Shown piece after piece: positions 5,704 to 6,920 of a stretch of DNA of 6,920 nucleotides (positions within the stretch are counted from its first letter, which is position 1; the number at the start of each line of letters is the position of its first letter). The translations under genes and the position numbers were made by a program. The notes beneath the pieces are model-generated. The model was not told where the DNA came from, did no database searches, and saw nothing but the letters and a program-made list of their open reading frames with translations. This DNA comes from Flavihumibacter sp. (GTDB lineage: Bacteria > Bacteroidota > Bacteroidia > Chitinophagales > Chitinophagaceae). The stretch covers positions 1-6,920 of the forward strand of contig JALOMU010000081.1 of assembly GCA_025455285.1 (NCBI GenBank), in the 5' to 3' direction.

Positions 5704-6920
5704 TTAATCTGAATTAATATTTCTTGAAGGATTTATCTGGCTGAACCTATAGGTTAGCCAACTAATTAGTAATGACGTACAGAATACCAATAGAAAGATA
5801 CAAAGTAGAAAAGGGTAGAGGTTCAGCTCGATCCGGTATGCGTATTCATTTAACCATTTCCGTAAGACTAACCAGGAAATAGGAATAGCTATCAACGAGC
5901 CGATAATTGCGATGGAGAGAAATTCTTTAACAAAAAGTCGAATTAAGGAAAATACATTGGCCCCTAAAACCCTACGGATTCCAATTTCCCTGGTCCTTTT
6001 TTGAAGACTGATGGATACCAGCCCAATTATTCCGAGCATCACTAAAATAGAGGAAAGCAGTAACGCAGTAATTGATGCTTTTTTTAATTGTAATTCCGCC
6101 TGGTATAAGTTTTTTAGGGAATCATCAAGAAACTGGAATTCAAATGGTACACAAGGAAATTTTGTTTTCCATGCCTCTTCCAGTGCAACAATATGGTTTG
6201 ACGCATTTCCTGGTTTTAGTTTTAAGCTGAAATACCGATAAGTATTGGTGTATAAAACCGGTAAAAAAGTTTGTGGTTTAATTGCCTCCTGCATTGAACC
6301 AAGGTGAAAATTTTTTACTACTCCGCTAATAGTAAAGGGATCGCTAAAACCGGCAATTCTCATTTGTTTACCAATGGCATCGGAGTTGGATGCCCATCCT
6401 TGCATGCTAACATGAGCCTCATTGATAACAATTTTATCAGGTGTTTGAAGATCTTCTCTTTCAGAAAAAAAAGTACCAGCAAGAAGTTCAATTCCATATG
6501 TGTGGGCAAATAAGTTATCACACATAATTAGCTGGGATGGGCTTGTTCGACTGGAATCCGTTCCTGGTTTAAACACAGTTACACTAGCTCCTGGAGATTT
6601 TGATGGTAAATCATAGGACAGACTTGCATTTAAAATGAATGGAAGTTGTCTTAATGTATTACGGGCATCCAGACTTTGTCTGACACCTTCAGGTGTCCAG
6701 TTTCTGGGTGACTGAACTGTCAATACATATTCCTTGTTGAATCCCAGTTGCTTTGAAAAGAAGAAATCTACCTTTTTTGTTATGATAAAGGATCCAATCA
6801 TAACAAACGCTGCGGTAACGAATTGTACACCTACCAGACATTTTCTGATAATGTTATGATTTCTGATTCCGTATAATTGTTTTTTAAGACTTTTAACAAC
6901 CGGCACACCTGATAAATAAA
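5704..6920 (-). CDS. C-terminal half of a MacB/FtsX-type ABC permease (partial, runs off right edge)
   Basis: An inner-membrane permease. The frame ends at TAA (5706-5704), followed directly by another in-frame TAA, and stays open to the right edge. Upstream of a GTG at 6906 it continues as ILSGVPVVKSLK, which resembles the LSGFxPVxVLKG segment in the middle of roughly 800-residue Bacteroidetes permeases, so the GTG is not taken as a start; the N-terminal half is outside the window. Counting that GTG as residue 1: membrane helix 24-43, a periplasmic MacB_PCD-like domain about 45-275 (with GVVKNFHLGSMQEAIKP at 195-211), then the FtsX domain with helices near 279-300, 328-348 and 363-385. The cytoplasmic loop carries REIGIRRVLGA (306-316), the family's coupling segment. 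It is probably the partner of the ATPase downstream, though 159 bp and a promoter candidate separate them. Base composition looks more AT-rich than in the neighbours. Substrate unknown. Confidence 0.9.
   Translation of the reverse strand, partial: YLSGVPVVKSLKKQLYGIRNHNIIRKCLVGVQFVTAAFVMIGSFIITKKVDFFFSKQLGFNKEYVLTVQSPRNWTPEGVRQSLDARNTLRQLPFILNASLSYDLPSKSPGASVTVFKPGTDSSRTSPSQLIMCDNLFAHTYGIELLAGTFFSEREDLQTPDKIVINEAHVSMQGWASNSDAIGKQMRIAGFSDPFTISGVVKNFHLGSMQEAIKPQTFLPVLYTNTYRYFSLKLKPGNASNHIVALEEAWKTKFPCVPFEFQFLDDSLKNLYQAELQLKKASITALLLSSILVMLGIIGLVSISLQKRTREIGIRRVLGANVFSLIRLFVKEFLSIAIIGSLIAIPISWLVLRKWLNEYAYRIELNLYPFLLCIFLLVFCTSLLISWLTYRFSQINPSRNINSD

Overview
The window looks like a chromosomal segment of a Bacteroidota bacterium, most likely of the Chitinophagaceae (Chitinophaga-like). 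The grounds are the Bacteroidetes-type LptE lipoprotein, a receiver-less sigma-54 activator lying between miaB and lptE, an ABC ATPase with the signature variant [10 protein letters not shown], an FtsX/MacB-type permease with the REIGIRRVLGA motif, moderate GC content (by eye mid-40s percent, lower in the permease), mostly weak Shine-Dalgarno sites, and a -7 box fitting TAnnTTTG. The family placement is recalled from protein resemblance, not from a search.

All genes lie on the minus strand, so transcription runs from right to left. From the right edge: the C-terminal half of a large ABC permease that continues beyond the window (5704-6920); a 159-bp non-coding gap with one or two candidate promoters (5545-5703); an ABC ATPase (4873-5544); a TolC-type outer-membrane efflux protein 12 bp further on (3409-4860); a 65-bp gap with a good Bacteroidetes-type promoter candidate; miaB (1919-3343); a sigma-54 activator (609-1880); lptE (104-616); and the first 27 codons of another gene that runs off the left edge (1-82).

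There are two functional blocks. The right block (permease, ATPase, TolC) reads as an efflux or envelope-remodelling ABC system reaching the outer membrane; its substrate cannot be told from sequence, and no HlyD/MacA-type adaptor is in view. The left block is a tightly packed operon: tRNA modification (MiaB), an AAA+ sigma-54 activator without a sensory domain, and the LPS-transport lipoprotein LptE. The activator and lptE overlap, and miaB and the activator are 38 bp apart with a run of 7-bp repeats at the junction.

The gene content is largely ordinary. The observations most worth a second look are non-coding. A 12-bp element occurs exactly in both intergenic regions at nearly the same distance from the downstream ATG (39 and 41 nt) with identical promoter-like spacing. 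The miaB stop codon sits inside four consecutive 7-bp units. I found no convincing undescribed system, RNA gene, CRISPR array or mobile element.
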